Shown here piece by piece: positions 44,729-58,100 of a stretch of 64,000 nucleotides of DNA. Source of the DNA: Atherinomorus stipes (taxonomy: Eukaryota; Chordata; Actinopteri; Atheriniformes; Atherinidae); NCBI GenBank assembly GCA_023101725.1, contig JALJCO010010195.1, forward strand, positions 310,001 to 374,000, read 5' to 3'. The number at the start of each line of letters is the position of its first letter. Position 1 is the stretch's first letter. The translations under genes were made by a program, and so were the position numbers. Under the pieces are notes generated by a model, which saw nothing but the letters and a program-made list of their open reading frames with translations, ran no database searches and was not told the origin of the DNA.

Positions 44729-44988
44729 TTATCCTTATAACCTGTCATTGTCAATAAAGTTTGGGGGAAAATGAGCCTACAAATAACTGTTAATTTAGCT
44801 GGTTCTGAACAATGCATCAGAATAAAACTCCCAAAGCTTTCAATCAACAGGTGGCTTTTTATCAACAAAAGCAGGGAAAACTCAGCAGCTTAATTCAGGT
44901 TTGTCACACATGTATAACCAGGGTTATTCCAGTCCTGACCATTCCACAGGTGACTACACTTTTAAAATTTTTGTATCATAGCATTTAA

Positions 44989-46855
44989 AGGCATTATAGA
45001 AGATGTTTCTTTCAACAATTTTTGCAATATGTTAATGAAATTAGGTTTACTACCCCATACGCTATGAATAATTAAAAGCTTTAAAGGCCTCCTTCCACTG
45101 AAAACCCATTTAACTTGCTCCTTCTGAAATACGGAGGGTTTCCCCTTGTTTACTTACACATGCTGACTTGCTAGCGTTGCGTTTCCCCCAGTCGGTTGTG
45201 CTTTCTCATCACAGAAACAATACGAAGAGAAGAGCAACATGCGATACGTCACATTTCAAATAGCGTATCCCTAGTGGGGTTTCTATCTGTCCATTGGAAG
45301 GCAGGTAACCCTCCACTACACACTAGAAGTGGAGACAGCACGACTGTAGCTTCAGAGTTGAGAAGCTAATTAGCTAACTGTTTGTTAGCATGGCGGAACA
45401 AACTTGTTTGTCGGCTCTATTTCCTGTCTGTAACGAAATAAGAGCGGAGGGCGGAGCTTCCTTCATACACTGATGGGAGGCAGCCAATCAGACGGAAACT
45501 CATGAGAAGGACCCGGAAAAGCCTGCCGTTGGACCACAAGCCTCTCTTCTAGTATACAAATACAGCTGGATACAAAGCAACCAGAAGGTTTTTTTAAACA
45601 GAAACGATGCAGAATGCACTTAATAATAATGGAGAACACAGAAATATTAATGAAATGACCATGGAAGTACAACTTTAAATGTATAATTATTACTTTACAT
45701 CAGCAGTGTAAGTAACGGGGCTGGAAAAACATCTGCCAATCATCTCCTACATTTTTCATTTGTCTATTGATAGTTATTTTGTGACATTACGGTTTGCAGG
45801 GAACGCCCCCCTGGCGGGCAAAAAGCACTCTAGCTCACCACCTGCATGCTGAGAACTCTCGAGCCAGAGAAACACACAGTTATGCTGCTGGAAAATACCA
45901 GACATTTGTTTTGCGATCAGGTGCACAAACCACCGGGGGTAAAAAAGCTGGAGTTGTTCTTCATAGCACCAATCTTCATCTTCATAGCACTTTATCCTTT
46001 CTAAACTGAGGTTGTAACAATTTAAAATGAGGAAATTATTCTATTTCGGTTATTTGTGTTTGAATAGTAGTTTTTTGTAAGAAGTGTCGGTGCTCTTACA
46101 TATACCTTAATTCTGGCAGCGTTGTACGGTAACAGCTTCTCAACCAGACAGATTTAAATATCACCGAATACAGGCTCAGCAAGGACATGGCGATGTTTAA
46201 TGGCTTGTATACAGCAGTCGTTTCTCTATGTGTCACAAGTGTCCAAGACTTCCAACTTATTTCTGTATCTTTCCATCTTGGCGACTGACAGGTGATTTAA
46301 ACAACTATTCTGTAGTCTATCTGCTCAGAGTCCACTGCATCCCGTCACCTTTTGCCTGTGAGGGCTCCTGGCAGGTCATGTGACTGATAACTATCAAAAG
46401 GCCCTTCAATTACTCTCATACCATACAGTTGTAAGAATGATTGACAGTATATTCAACAAGTAATAGGCGAGACTGATCAATGAGAATGGTTGATTGGCGA
46501 GTGTAATACTACGTCCCCGAAGCGGCGCAGTCTTGTCTGATGTTTACAGCAGGTAGCTAAAAATCTTTCTGCTAGCAGTTGGCAACGTTTAGACAACAGC
46601 ATCTGTTTTACTTGCGTTTGTGACATGATGGGAGAATCTGTACCTGCTGTCTGCTAAAAACAGTGAACGTTGTTCTGTGGCCGGGGGATGGAGCTGATAA
46701 TCTAGCAGGTTGGTCCGCGCTTAATTCAAAAACTCACTAACAGTCTCTACTTTCTGAAATGCCATAAACAATTTTCTTTTCCTTTATTAATTTTTGAAGG
46801 TGATTTTAAGCAATATAGTAAAAAATGCTCCTGGAAAGCATCATCCACTCTGCCT
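44989..46855. mobile_element. TTAA-flanked element, family C (copy 2)
   Basis: TTAA at 44985-44988 and 46856-46859. The left end AGGCATTATAGAAGATG and the reverse complement of the right end, AGGCAGAGTGGATGATG, are diverged inverted repeats, and both continue with a related T-rich stretch. The right-end block matches 22290-22338. The interior (45080-46790) contains further element-like sequence whose ends I could not fix and no gene I recognise. Confidence 0.55.
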
Positions 46856-46859
46856 TTAA

Positions 46860-47595
46860 TAGACAATTGGAAAATTACTGTTCTGAACACATACAGAGAT
46901 AACTCAGATTAACCCACCCAAAGACATGTTTTTACAAGACTACAACGCCCAAAATATAGGCAGAGCAAACACCATACATGTAGATTGTTTGGATTGCTCA
47001 TTTCACACCTGTTGACAGATTGTCCCATGAGCTGTCATTCAAAATGCACCAATATTCTCTCTGCAATACAACCAAACACCAGTTTAGGTTCCAAGTTGAG
47101 CTTTGAAATATTTTTTTTTTCTCCCATATTACAAAGACTCTCAAAAAGACATCAGATGGAATAAGTATTGTGCTCAATAAACCACAACTGTCATCCTTTG
47201 CTATTTTCCTTTCTCACTCGCCATAGTTTTATTTATAGTGCTCAAACAACTGGTCTCCTAAAAATGGGCTTGTCCTGCATGGGTAGGGGGAGAAGAGTGC
47301 TGCTATGTATGGTATCCACCCACCAGTACTTCATAGGCCTAACAGCCCCTCTCTTTGGTCTTTTTGTCCACTGAGAGAAGGCGTGAAGGAGTTATCACAG
47401 TGGGAGAAAGAGTCTCTGAGGAAGCTGGTGGATTTCTTTGGAGATGCCTGAGAACTTCTACTGACAGACCGCTTTCTACTATCAACTCCTGCAGCATTTC
47501 CTTTCCCTTCACAGGCCTTGTGTGACCTCTCTGCTTGTACAGTTTCATCTACCGCAAGCAAACCATACTCTGGGAGTGTGTGGTAGCTCTGGACC
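46860..47595 (+). promoter_or_regulatory. casq2 5' flank / 5' UTR region
   Basis: Unique-looking sequence precedes the casq2 start codon. A minus-strand ORF (47331-47717) overlaps exon 1 and has no domain, so it is a shadow. I could not place the transcription start with confidence. Confidence 0.35.
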
Positions 47596-50500
47596 ATGCT
47601 CTCCCTCTGGTTGTTCTTGCTCCCTTGCTTGAGCTTTGTGACTCTGACACCAGCCGAGAAAGGCCTGGAGTTCCCACAGTACGATGGCAAGGACCGCGTT
47701 CTTGATATCAATGACAAGAACTACAAGAAAGCCTTGAAGAAGTACAATATGCTTTGCCTATATTACCATGAGCCTATACCAGACAACAAGGAGCTGCAGA
47801 AACGACACCAGATGACTGAGTTGGTGCTGGAGGTAAAGTATGAGGTGGAAGAGAAGTGATCCATGGAGAGAGCAGGAGAAGGGAAAATGGGTAGATTAAA
47901 AAAAAATAACAGAGAAAAGCAATGTTAATTTTTAAAGTGATCATGTTGAAAAGAAAGAAAAATGAATAATTTGACTTCCTTTAGTTCAACACTTATAGTT
48001 GGATGAACTCATATAAACTCCAGATGTGTCCTTTTTATGTGTACAGTGTTTGCACAAGGTCAGAGTGTTTTGACTTTAAGAGTGCACAGTTTTCCAATGA
48101 GCTGCAGCACTGTCACAGATGCAGAGCTCTTAGTTATTTCATCCTGTTTCAATTTGCATCTTCATCACATAGAAATGCACAAGGCTTGTTCGCCCTGCAG
48201 CTCTCTGCTGGCAGAAATAAGCCAAGAGCTAATGAGCATTTCTCAGTTGAAGGGCACTGCTGCCGTCTCCTTTAGGGTGTACAAAGCAAAAGTAAGACTC
48301 AGTGATATTTTGTATTCAGCGGGAAACTAATGAATGGATTAAATAGATCTTTCTGAATAACTAATAGCGGTGAACTACGGTCTGTCTCATATTACACAGA
48401 GCTGAGGACAAATTCCTCTTTGACCTGTTGAAAGTAATCCGAGTCCAGACGTTCAATCCTGATATTAGCTTCACTGGCTTTAGACAACGCAGGTGGGCAG
48501 TTCTGCAAAAGTCAGGCACCCATGTAAGCACATAGAAAGAATTTGTGGTAGCCAATCACAGTCCACTCTGCAGGAGTACTAAACAAATTAATTAAGGATA
48601 CAACATTAAAACTAATTCGTGTTGAATATCTGCACTTTGCAGGTATTTCTACAGTTTCTTACCAGATTGAGGTTGTTTTACATTACTGTTGTTAATTAGT
48701 GGCATAACACTTGGACTGATGGGATGTATTTAAAGTCTGTATTAAATCATATTTGAAGTTTTTTTTTTCCCCCCAATCAATGACAAATGTTGCATTTTAG
48801 TATTTATAATTACTTGGAAAACATAAAATGAAATCCTTTTTCAATACGTGGAGTTGCTGTTTGTGGGTGGTGTCTGCTCAGGCCTGTGGAGCTGACCAAT
48901 CAGAGCAGAGTAAGCATTTCGGAATGGGGAGCATACGCTATTTCTAATTTCACAGAGCTCAGCTATTGCAGCTTTAAGAACTTTAAGAAAATTGGATTAA
49001 GATGTGCATGCTAAACATGATATTTTTGACATATGTACAGTTTGATATAGTTTAAATGTAAATAAAAAATTTCTACTTTGCTTGTGTGACAATACTATTT
49101 GGGGTCCAGCTTAAACTGTGATGATCAATGAAATGTTTTGAATCAGGCCATTTTATTTATTATGCTTGCATTTACTTAAAAATCTTAAATATAATTTGCT
49201 GCTAATTCATACTTTTTATTTGGCACTATTAAAACTTGCTGTGGAGCAGATTTCAATTCCTACATTTATACTTTTGTTTAATTTTAGAGAACTAAACACG
49301 GAGAAGATCTTAAGATGACACTTATAAGGCAAAACTTCCACAGTGGACTTTTTTTTTTCTTGTATAACATTTTTTTCTTTGATGTTATGTTTACAAATGC
49401 AAATGGGATATTATGTATATGTCATGATTTGCATGAACTTTGAGTAGGCCATAAAATGACCTCCTAAATTCAAGTTTTGGGTAATTACCTTCCAGCAGTC
49501 TCAAAGAAGAAAAGCAATGGAGGCTAAACAACAACCCACCTTGAAACTTGCATTTGAAAAAAAAGTTTAATCTATCATGCATTCAGTCAGTTAATTCTTC
49601 TGAAAATAAAGTTTTAATGCTGGATTATTAACTTCCATGCTTGTTGGCGATAACTGTTAGTCAGTGGGATAGTGTGAAATAAGGAGCACTTAAAAAAAAA
49701 TGCTCAGTTTGTGTGCCAGTTCTGTGAGTTAAACCAAATAGAAATTCACTCATGCCAAAATCTGTACAGAAAAGCTTGTTTATCTTGTTTCATCTTTTGA
49801 AGTGGAAGGGGTCATACATTGCCAGAAGTCCTGTACTGTACTTCACACGACAATTGCCAGAACAATTACATACAGTATATTCTCACTTTGGTTATATTTA
49901 GAACGAGGCAGACTGGCTGATTATGTAACTCTATCCCTGTGCCCCTGCAGCTCTGTCACATTGCCAACTTTGGTGCTGCTGTCAGGGTTCTACTCACAAA
50001 TAGGACCTCATTCAATGTCTTAACCACGCTTGCACTTTAGTTTCCAAAGCCTAAAGTCCAAAATGAATGATTGTCTTTCTGTCTTGTCCCTTTATGTCCT
50101 CAGACTTTTATTCTTGCAATTCAGTCTTTCATGATATGTTTCTCTTGGCTTCAGCTTGTAGCTCAGGTGATGGAAGAGAAGGACATTGGTTTTGGGATGG
50201 TCGATTCACAAAAAGATGTAAAGGTGGCAAAGAAACTAAGTAAGTTTGAACACACCCTTTTTAAAAATGTATCTTTGAGAGCTTCCTCTGATCACAGCTT
50301 TTGAGTTCGGAATCTGAGCAACTTTTAACAAATCATGCACTTTTCTCTGACTGCAGGCTTGGAGGAGGAGGGAAGTGTGTATGTTTTTAAGGAGGACAGA
50401 GTGATTGAGTTTGATGGCTTTCTTTCTGCTAACACTCTGGCAGAGTTCTTGCTGGATGTGAGTAGATTTATCTCTAAGCAGATTCTCAGCTGCTTTTCTC

Positions 50501-52721
50501 AATTAACACCAGTCTTGCACAAGTGATAATCACACAATAAAAAACCCCTCCAATCTTCTTTCTTCCTGTTTGTCTCTAGCTATTGGATGAGCCGGTGGAA
50601 ATTATAGAAAATGCTTTGGAATTGAGAGCCTTTGATAGAATGGAGGAGGACATCCGGCTCATTGGTTACTTCAAGAGTGAAGACTCTGAGCGTGAGTAGA
50701 TTTGTTTTGCTAAATGAATTACCTTTTGCAGCCCGAACACTGAACCTCACTGCCCTGTTAAGATTGGTCTGCAGTGGATTTTCTGTGCCCTTCATTTTAA
50801 CATGATTGCATTTTAACCCCCTCATCTCCATGGATTTACAGATCCAATTTTACCTTTGCTGCTAACACAGCTGCCGTAGCCTTTTCACGTGCTGTGCAGA
50901 GGCCGAGTCTTTAGTTTACTCACAGCAATGAGCTGCAGTTGCATCCCATCTGACCATCTGTGGGAGCATTATGCAGAGGTCAAAGCTTAGCTATTTCCGC
51001 TCCCTGGCAAGCAAATGTCAAGCGTACAACAGCCAAAAAAAGGACAAACTGCTCTGTGATCATGTAGATTACAAGAAAAACATTTGCATGCATGTAACTA
51101 ACTCCTTCTTCCTCTGTTTATTTCTCAGATTATGAAGCATTTAAAGAAGCTGCAGAGCAGTTTCAACCCTACATTAAATTCTTTGCCACATTTGAAAAAT
51201 CTGTAAGTTACAAACAAACGCCAACAATTACAAAATGATATTTCTATGATTGTATTTGAAGGATTTGTCTTTGCTGCTTTAGGTGGCTAAGGAGCTGACT
51301 CTGAAAATGAATGAGGTCGATTTCTATGAGCCCTTCATGGAGGAGCCCGTCACCATCCCAGGCAAGCCTCACTCTGAGGAGGAACTGGTCGACTTCATAA
51401 CTGAACACAGACGGTAAAAAAGAGCAAATCAACCTGATCTGCTTTTATCTGAATAACTTTTTAATGGTGCAATTAACATTTGGAAATGGGTTATATAAAC
51501 ATATAATTTAACATCTGATGTTTCTGTGCTGTTAGACCAACCCTTCGAAAGCTGCGTGCAGAAGATATGTTTGAGACCTGGGTGAGTGGCTGAAATAACT
51601 TTATTTATTCACTAAAATGTATAGTAGCTTAAAATTCCTCACCTTATATCTCTTTTTGTCAGGAGGATGATATCGAGGGCATCCACATTGTGGCTTTTGC
51701 AGAGGAGGAGGACCCTGGTGAGAGTGTATTATGTTGTGGAAATGCTACCACTTTATACTTCAGAGGATAGTTGCAGGAGAAGCTTTAGAGCTGTTCATGT
51801 CGTAGCTTCTTTATCCAAACAACAATATAATAAACAACCATAAATAAACATAGAAAGGATAAAAATTGTGATAGAATGTCAAAAATCAGATAATATGATG
51901 ACGTGGGAGATAATCACTTACATCTACTCACAGATTTTCAAGACTCTTATTTCAGAAACAAAAACTTCCTGCTCCAAATGTTTTTGTCAGAGGGCCTGAG
52001 AGACCTTTTTGTTTACATGCTGCGTCACACCGAGTGAATGAACTCCTGGAACTATTTACTTGTACTTACTAATGTAATTGTTTATTTTCATAAATGCTGT
52101 TTATTGGACTCCTGCGAATTACTGAAATAATTGATTGAGATCTTTCATGGTGGTAAAGTATCTATTAGTTAAAAGCTGTTGGGTTTCTAGAAAATTTCTT
52201 GAAAGGCTGGAAACATTTGGGAAAGCATCCAGAAAATCCCAACAGCCAGTCAAAAAACAGATTCAACAAAAAGCAATGCTAACTGTTGTCATGGGAAACT
52301 GTTTTCCTCCAGATGGTTATGAGTTCCTGGAGATCCTAAAAGAAGTTGCCAGAGACAACACTCACCTTCCTGACCTCAGCATCATCTGGATAGATCCTGA
52401 TGACTTCCCACTGGTGAGTCTGGCATTTCTTGGCTTCAGTGGGCAGAGAACCATGCAAACAGGAAAGATTTGCAAATCAGAAAAAGTGGATAAATGTAGC
52501 AATTTCCAGGTCTGACCCCCCCCCCCCCCCCTCCCTCCACTGCCCTTTTTCAGCTGCTTCCCTACTGGGAAAAGACCTTCAAGGTGGACCTGTTCAGACC
52601 CCAGATTGGAGTCGTCAATGTTACAGATGTGAGTCCTAGACAGTCTGCAATGATTTGCTACCTGGTGTGAATGTCAGTCGTTCATGACCGTGTTTAACCT
52701 TTCTCTGCAAATGTGTGTGTG

Positions 52722-52753
<32 letters not shown>

Positions 52754-53068
52754 ATACATGTACTGTAGGCGGATAGCGTGTGGATGGAAATGGAAGATGA
52801 CGAGGACTTGCCCACAGCTCAGGAGCTGGAGGACTGGATCGAAGATGTGCTCTCAGGCAAAGTCAATACTGAAGATGATGATGATGATGATGATGATGAC
52901 GATGACGATGACGATGATGACGATGACGATGACGATGACGATAACGATAATGATAATGATGACGATGATGAGGAAGACAAAGACAATAATGCAGAAGATG
53001 ATAATGAAGAGGAAGACGATGATGATGATGAAGAAGATGGCAATGATGAAGATGATGATGATGAGTAA
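47596..53068 (+). CDS. casq2: Calsequestrin-2 (cardiac), 11 coding exons
   Basis: Low-affinity, high-capacity calcium buffer of the sarcoplasmic reticulum lumen. Exons joined by GT/AG sites in consistent phase: 47596-47832, 50155-50239, 50357-50457, 50580-50691, 51129-51202, 51283-51413, 51536-51581, 51663-51717, 52313-52413, 52554-52628, 52769-53068. They give 438 residues, against 399 in human. An N-terminal signal peptide ([14 protein letters not shown]) precedes [15 protein letters not shown]. Three thioredoxin-like domains follow, with blocks [36 protein letters not shown] and [18 protein letters not shown], a conserved N-glycosylation site (NVT) and [34 protein letters not shown] marks the CASQ2 type, as CASQ1 has LEDVLEGEINTED. 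The tail is about 70 mostly Asp/Glu residues, about twice the human length. The gene is convergent with vangl1, as in human. Confidence 0.95.
52704..52752 (+). repeat. TG microsatellite in the last casq2 intron
   Basis: A (TG)n run of about 45 bases lies in the 140-bp intron between coding exons 10 and 11, ending about 16 bases before the acceptor. It overlaps the usual polypyrimidine position. Confidence 0.85.
52869..53065 (+). repeat. GAT/GAC repeat coding the acidic tail of casq2
   Basis: Almost every codon is GAT or GAC, with some AAT, AAC, GAA and GAG, giving an Asp-rich run. The reverse and shifted frames give poly-Ser, poly-Met/Thr and poly-Ile ORFs that are shadows. Confidence 0.9.
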
Positions 53069-53340
53069 TTTGTAGTCTGCCAGTAGTAAATGCTTCCTCC
53101 TTTTCAATCAGTCACATTTTATATTTGATTTTTTTTTCATTAAGAAAAAATGAACATTTGTACTGAATATGAGCCCGCAGAAGGTTGGATTAATTCTAAT
53201 ATTTAATGTCCCAAAAAGTCAGTTTTGACAATGTAAATAACCCTGGAATCAGTTTTGGGATTTAAAACTAAAAATGGGAAATGTGCTTAAAAATCTGAAC
53301 CAGATGTAGCAACTGATGAATAAATAAATGTGATTGTTAA
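53069..53340 (+). other. casq2: casq2 3' UTR with polyadenylation signals
   Basis: AT-rich sequence follows the stop codon. Overlapping AATAAA signals lie at 53319-53324 and 53323-53328, so cleavage is likely near 53345. Confidence 0.6.
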
Positions 53341-53344
53341 TTAA

Positions 53345-53980
53345 ACAAAAAGAACCTTTAAAATGAACAGTTTTGACAGCAAAATAATTTATTTTGGTGT
53401 AAAATGCTGTAAGTGAAATGGGAGTGTCATCTCATCAGAGTGCCTGCAGCAGCAAGTAAATTAAAACTTGGATACCAAAAATCAGCTCCAATATGGAGTG
53501 TACTTTTACTGACTGCGATTTTAATTGATTTAATTTTTAATACATAAGTGGCTCCTTAGCATTTTCATTTAAAAGCATCATTATTATCTTCACAAAGCCT
53601 CCGTTGCAGCTGTAGGATGCAAGGAGGGGATAAAGCAGTTCTTCACAAAAAAGCCTAGTTGCCATGGCAACTTTTTTTTTAGCCCCCAGCAATCAAAATT
53701 TGCAGAGAAGGGTGACTTGGTGACTGAGTTTGTTGCAATGTGCTGAAAGATTGTTTATGAAAATATAAAACTGAATATATAATTTTTTTTCAAGCTATTG
53801 GCTATCAACAAACAAATATACAACCCCTTGACTGATTTTTGGTTTTCATGGCTGTTTATTGTACAGCTGGATAGGCATACAGCCTATCAGAGCTGGGGCT
53901 TGTGATTTAGCCCATTAGTGCTGCTGTTGTAGAAACATGAAACTTGGTTAAAAACGGTTCAAAATAACAGCTTTAGAAAT
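53345..53980. other. casq2-vangl1 intergenic sequence, left part
   Basis: AT-rich. No gene or clear element end seen. Confidence 0.35.
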
Positions 53981-53984
53981 AAAC

Positions 53985-55139
53985 GGCATTACTATCGGCA
54001 CTACTTTTTCAGTAACGGGCTAATCTAAATAATTACTATGTCGATCATGACAACGCTGTTACCGTTACTATCCTTCACTGACAGTGTGTTACTATTGTTA
54101 TGTGAGATTCATTTTTGTTCCTGGTGAACAGAATTTTCACTTTTGTTGGGACTATATTGTGCTGGTGCTCTCGCGGAGCGGAGGTGGAGTGATACGGAGA
54201 TACCTGGAGACACTCGCCCGCACACTCAGCATTAACTTGCGGTCTCCAGGGCTGCGGACACATGCACATCCACACACTCATGTTTGAATAAAAAAAGAGT
54301 TGCTGTGTTCTGTTGAACGCGGCTGCACATCAGGCTTGAAGAAGTTCGTGCTGAGCCTCTGCAGACTTATACGTACGGCGGTGACGGCGTTTCCAACCTG
54401 ACAGACGCAGATGCAGCACGAGTATGACTCCAGTTTAGGAAGAAAACAGCGCTGTAGTTTGAGCAACAAGTTTCCCTGAATTATTTCTTTCACCCATGAC
54501 CTGAATTCAGTTAATAGTTAATACTAAAGATATATTACACTCGTTCTGCACATTGGATCTGTCTTCATCTGACTGGAGCGGTAGAAACAGTGATGATGAT
54601 AAAGGACTGACTGTCGCTGCAAACTCGAGTCAATGTGCGCAGCCGAACACACATGCGCACAACGGGAAGACTTATAAACCAGAATCATCACAAACGTCAG
54701 TTTCCCCTCAGAGATAAAAGACACAAACATGATGAGAAACATCCATTAGAAACTACGTGTTTCTTCATGGTGGCTGGAAGCTGTCGTAACTACGCAGATC
54801 TGAAGCTCCTGAGGAGGAGATGGAGCCTCGACATCCATCAGTCTGACAGTCCATGATTTTTCTGTTAGTGGTTTATGCTGTTAAGTTTCCATTAATTTAA
54901 TTCATTAGTTAGATCTTATGTTAACTTTTATATTAATTCAACATAAAGATCATTTTAATAAATTAATTACGATTAATTTAAAGCTACATCAAAAGGAACA
55001 TTAAAAAGTAATGGAATAATTACTTTCCCATTAGTTATTTTTATAAATCTGTAACTCCGTTACTAACGCCATTACTTTTTTGGAGAAGTAATTAGTAACT
55101 ATAATTAATTTCTTTTTCAAAGTAATGTTCCCAACACTG
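53985..55139. mobile_element. hAT-like element with CAGTGTTGGGAAC end
   Basis: The right end, read on the minus strand, is CAGTGTTGGGAACATTACTT followed by AGTAATTAGTTAC-like sequence, a very common fish element terminus. The left end is degraded, but GTAACGG- and CCGTTACT-type words at 54010-54070 mirror it. The interior ORFs (54084-54856) show no transposase domain. It is non-autonomous and left-degraded. Confidence 0.65.
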
Positions 55140-58100
55140 GTTGTAATTAATAAGTGTGCCAGATGTCAAGATGTTCATGTGTATGGTTCCAGGAAGCACC
55201 ACAGACTCCACCAGCAAAAGAGAGATGATTAAGAAAAGTAAGTTATTTGTAGTTTCCAACATTTCTGCCACTAGACAGTGTGGATTTCATATCACATTTA
55301 TGCATTTTTGTAAATTTGCCATCATACAATTCCTTTCCGCCTTTCTTAATTTAAAGCTTCAAGTAATTGCTTTTATTGACGGTAAATAAGAGTGATAAAT
55401 GTGTTTTCCCCTTTCAGTTGCTTTTTATCCTCAAGAATTTTAAAAAATGTAATGTTTAGTTCATCTAGAAAAAAACTGCAAATGGCTCAGTTGCAGTGCT
55501 GGCAAGTGTTGTGTGGGCCAGAGGTGGACCAGATGTCGGTTGTTGGTCTGGACGTGGATTATAGCAAGTATTTTGTGGGTCAGACATGGTCAACGGGAAA
55601 CCTTCCTGATGCCAGTTTACCTGTAGGCCACCACAACTGGTGGTCATGTGGCTGAGTTTTAGCAACCACACTCACATTTACTCAATGTTGTAAGTCAAGG
55701 CCAAATTTGGGCTAAATAAAAATGCATTTTGGCCATATTTGGGACAAACAGTTTTTTGCTGTCTGGGATATTTTCTTTTCCCATAGAAAACCACTTGCTC
55801 TGCACTTTCTGTCTTTGCCCACAATGAAAGAAAAGAAGCTTGTAGACCTGCATAAAAGGTTTTTGGGTGAGTGGGTCTTCAGTCTTCAGAAGCTTTACAC
55901 AAACCTGCTATAAGCCTGTGTTAGTTTAGACAGCAAACAGCAGCATTCATAATCTAAAGCATCCTACATTGAGCACAAACTAAAACACAGTGCTAATATA
56001 ATTTTTTCTTCGTTGATGGGCATGGTGGGAGAGAAAAGCTTTCGAAAGAAAGCTGAGAAAGCATGAAATTATTTTTCTGAATTGCACAGAGCTATTTGAC
56101 ACAGCACAGAATTAGCAGGCTTTCTATTGCTGCCTGCAGAAACAAGGTCCCACACATGGCACATAAGACTCCTACGCTTCACTCTGAACCCAGTCCTGTT
56201 CAGTAGGCAGGAAAGAAAAAGAAATTGGAGAAATCAGTCATTGTACAGTACATGCACCAATCAAAAATTTCTGGACCAATTCTGATATCAAAATAATGAT
56301 TTTTCTGAGAGTTGATTTTTAATGTTTTGGTCAAAAACTTTATTTTGGATGATGATTAAAAAGGGATTTATGCATTGTTAAAAAAGAAGAAAAAAACTGA
56401 ATGGGCTTAGTTCTTCAGTCCTTTACCACTATTTTAGAATAAGAACAAATTAATTCACAGAATGTTATGAAATAACTGATCATAACATTTCACTTCTAAA
56501 AGAAAACATCACTTTTTTGTTAAAAGTTTGTTCAAACAACTAAATCAAGAGTTTTGGTTGCATGAGATGGCTGCTTTAATTCATTCTTAGCTACTTTTGT
56601 ATATACAAATTTATATCCATTTCAGAACAAAAGCAATACGACACAACAGTACACCCCAGATAAATATGACATCAGCTGATGTTATCTTTCTAGCTGATAG
56701 GCTGGCTGCAGTTAACATGCTAAATATCAGCCATTACCAGGGATAAGTAAAAAAAATTGGCCATTCAAGTTATAAATACTTCAGACATTATGTTAAACAT
56801 TTAGGGGAAAACGTGAGAAATAGAAGATCATATTTATAGTGCAGCAGCAGCTTAATCTTATTTGCTGAACAACAAATAAGCTGGCAAAGCTGTTCTGAGA
56901 TAGAGGGCAGACACTTCTGTGGCTTATTCCAGAAACAAATTACAGGTAATTTAACCAACTTCTAGCACAATATAATGCTTTATGTTCATCAGAACACCAT
57001 CTCTGAATGCACATGTCAAACCTTGAGATAACTGGACTATAGCAGCAGAGGTGGCCAGGAAGCTACATTTCACATGGGTTCACCGATATTGGAAAATAGA
57101 AAGTTAGAAAAATGTTGCCTGGTCTGATAACTCAACTTTACTTTTAGATACTGTAGTAGGCTCAGGGTGTAAACAAAATAAAAGGCATGGATCCACTCTT
57201 GCTTATATAGTAGATGGTTCAGGCTTCTGATTAGTGTGATGGTGCTGCTCAGGGCTTTTTGAGCGTAGCTTAAACACCATCGCTGGTTTTCATCATGGAT
57301 GAGCAGCTGATAAATCTGCAGCAACTGTGTGACAATGTCAATAAGAAACAAAACAACTGAGGAGTGTTTCCAACATCTTATTGAATCTATACCACAAAAT
57401 TAAGGCAATACTGAAGGCAAAAGGGGTTCAAGTTGGTATCAAGGGATACCTGATAGTGACCACTAAGGGCCGGATCTAAAGGTTTGCGTGTATAAAAATC
57501 TGAGCAATCTCATTGCCCAAGCAAAAAACTGTACAAACTGATCTATTACAGTAACAGCAGGCAAAAAGGGTTGCGTCTTTCAAAGGTGCTGAATAGCGCA
57601 TCCTATCCAGATAGTACATCAGCTGCAATGAATATGCAATATGGGGCGTTTACATGCAATTGTGCAAGTGCTGGGAGGAGAAAATGTAAATATATTATTT
57701 TAGCACTCGCAAAGCAATTTATCAACTGTGAGGTGGATTGCATCTGGCTGTTTTAGCACACATTTTTAGTATGTCTAGAAAGCAGGTGCAAACTAGCAGC
57801 ATTGCACACAAAAGGCTTCAGCTTCTGTGGGGTACAATGCTGGTCACACATAACTCTGATTCAAAATCATTTTTCATGAGCAGTGAGCTTAGTTTTCTTT
57901 CTTGTATTCATTAATCAACACAGCAAGCAACATCATTTAACATGGTGTTAAATATAATGGACAAACCAAACAATACATAAGTAACCACTGTGAAGCTTAA
58001 TGACAACTAAAGCTGGCAGTAAATATGTCTTTTTATTTCCCTTTTTTTTGCCAGCTTCACATTTTAACTTGGACTGTAGTGACTGGACAACACATTGTGC

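Noticed and set aside
47596..53068. Assignment as casq1 (skeletal)
   Set aside because: Sequence near the tail ([33 protein letters not shown]) and the vangl1 neighbour fit casq2. CASQ1 pairs with VANGL2.
52713..53107. Poly-Met/Thr, poly-Ser and poly-Ile ORFs
   Set aside because: Other-frame shadows of the GAT/GAC repeat in casq2 exon 11.
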